Assembly (NCBI GenBank): GCA_002361335.1
Contig: DESS01000235.1
Location: 1-14,360, forward strand
DNA from: Richelia sp. UBA3308
GTDB lineage: Bacteria > Cyanobacteriota > Cyanobacteriia > Cyanobacteriales > Nostocaceae
Reading direction: 5' to 3'
Length of the DNA: 14,360 nucleotides
Positions 14,253-14,360 of this stretch are shown here, in pieces; position 1 is the stretch's first letter; the number at the start of each line of letters is the position of its first letter. Below the pieces are notes generated by a model that saw only the letters and a list, made by a program, of their open reading frames with translations, did no database searches and was not told where the DNA came from. The translations under genes were made by a program, and so were the position numbers.

Positions 14253-14276
14253 GGGCATGGGGCATGGGGCATGGGG
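14253..14276. repeat. Tandem heptamer GGGCATG, three copies
   Basis: Three exact GGGCATG copies (14253-14273) plus GGG open the array behind the peptidase gene. Confidence 0.9.
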
Positions 14277-14329
14277 AATTAAGAATTAAGAATTAAGAAT
14301 TAAGAATTAAGAATTAAGAATTAAGAATT
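14277..14329. repeat. Tandem heptamer AAGAATT, seven copies
   Basis: AATT is followed by seven exact copies of AAGAATT (14281-14329). The lack of any mismatch points to recent expansion by slippage. Confidence 0.92.
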
Positions 14330-14357
14330 GGGCATTGGGCATTGGGCATGGGGCATT
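14330..14357. repeat. Tandem heptamer GGGCATK, four copies
   Basis: The order is GGGCATT, GGGCATT, GGGCATG, GGGCATT, and the array may continue beyond the window. It flanks the AT-rich tract on the far side, mirroring 14253-14276. Confidence 0.88.
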
Positions 14358-14360
14358 GAT

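Noticed and set aside
14253..14357. CRISPR-like repeat array
   Set aside because: The 7-bp units are directly adjacent with no unique spacers, so these are simple tandem repeats.
1..14360. tRNA, rRNA or insertion-sequence transposase genes
   Set aside because: No T-loop-like motif in a foldable context, no rRNA text and no transposase-like frame were found by reading the window.

Overview
The window looks like chromosomal DNA of a filamentous, probably heterocyst-forming (Nostocales-type) cyanobacterium. Direct signs are at least four copies of the HIP1 octamer GCGATCGC (4003, 10165, 10582, 13084), two blocks of tandem heptanucleotide repeats (GGGCATK next to AT-rich heptamers, 11083-11154 and 14253-14357), several short palindromic repeats, low G+C, and protein families that are typical of cyanobacteria (DUF1822, HetF-type CHAT protease, TPR protein with a conserved C-terminal cap).

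Layout. (1) 163-5381, minus strand: a three-gene cassette read sigma-like protein -> DUF1822 protein -> large CHAT-NACHT-membrane protein, ended by a double-hairpin element at 14-69. (2) 5581-8013, plus strand: two secreted proteins of unknown function, a Tat-signal protein made of three nearly identical 48-residue repeats (possible beta-trefoil) and a Sec-signal protein with a probable beta-propeller; a strong terminator follows at 8130-8158. (3) 8014-8753: a non-coding stretch with a 99-bp palindromic repeat element, the fossil C-terminus of an RTX-like calcium-binding protein, and a second terminator. (4) 8754-14246: ordinary genes - sfsA (minus), a nine-TPR protein (plus), a SerB-like phosphoserine phosphatase (minus), and a secreted S9 prolyl-oligopeptidase-type peptidase (plus). 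Heptamer repeat arrays lie directly behind the TPR and peptidase genes.

How the genes may work together. The most interesting unit is the minus-strand cassette. The CHAT protein has an intact Cys-His protease pair, an intact NACHT ATPase switch and about eight predicted membrane segments, so it reads like a STAND-type sensor/protease that sits in the membrane. It is encoded with a divergent sigma-70-like DNA-binding protein and a DUF1822 protein of unknown role. I infer a signalling or conflict (cell-death/defence-like) module with its own transcription regulator; this is not shown by the sequence. The divergently transcribed repeat protein shares the 199-bp control region with the cassette and could be a partner or simply a neighbour. 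The remaining genes are housekeeping or exported enzymes with no visible link to the cassette.
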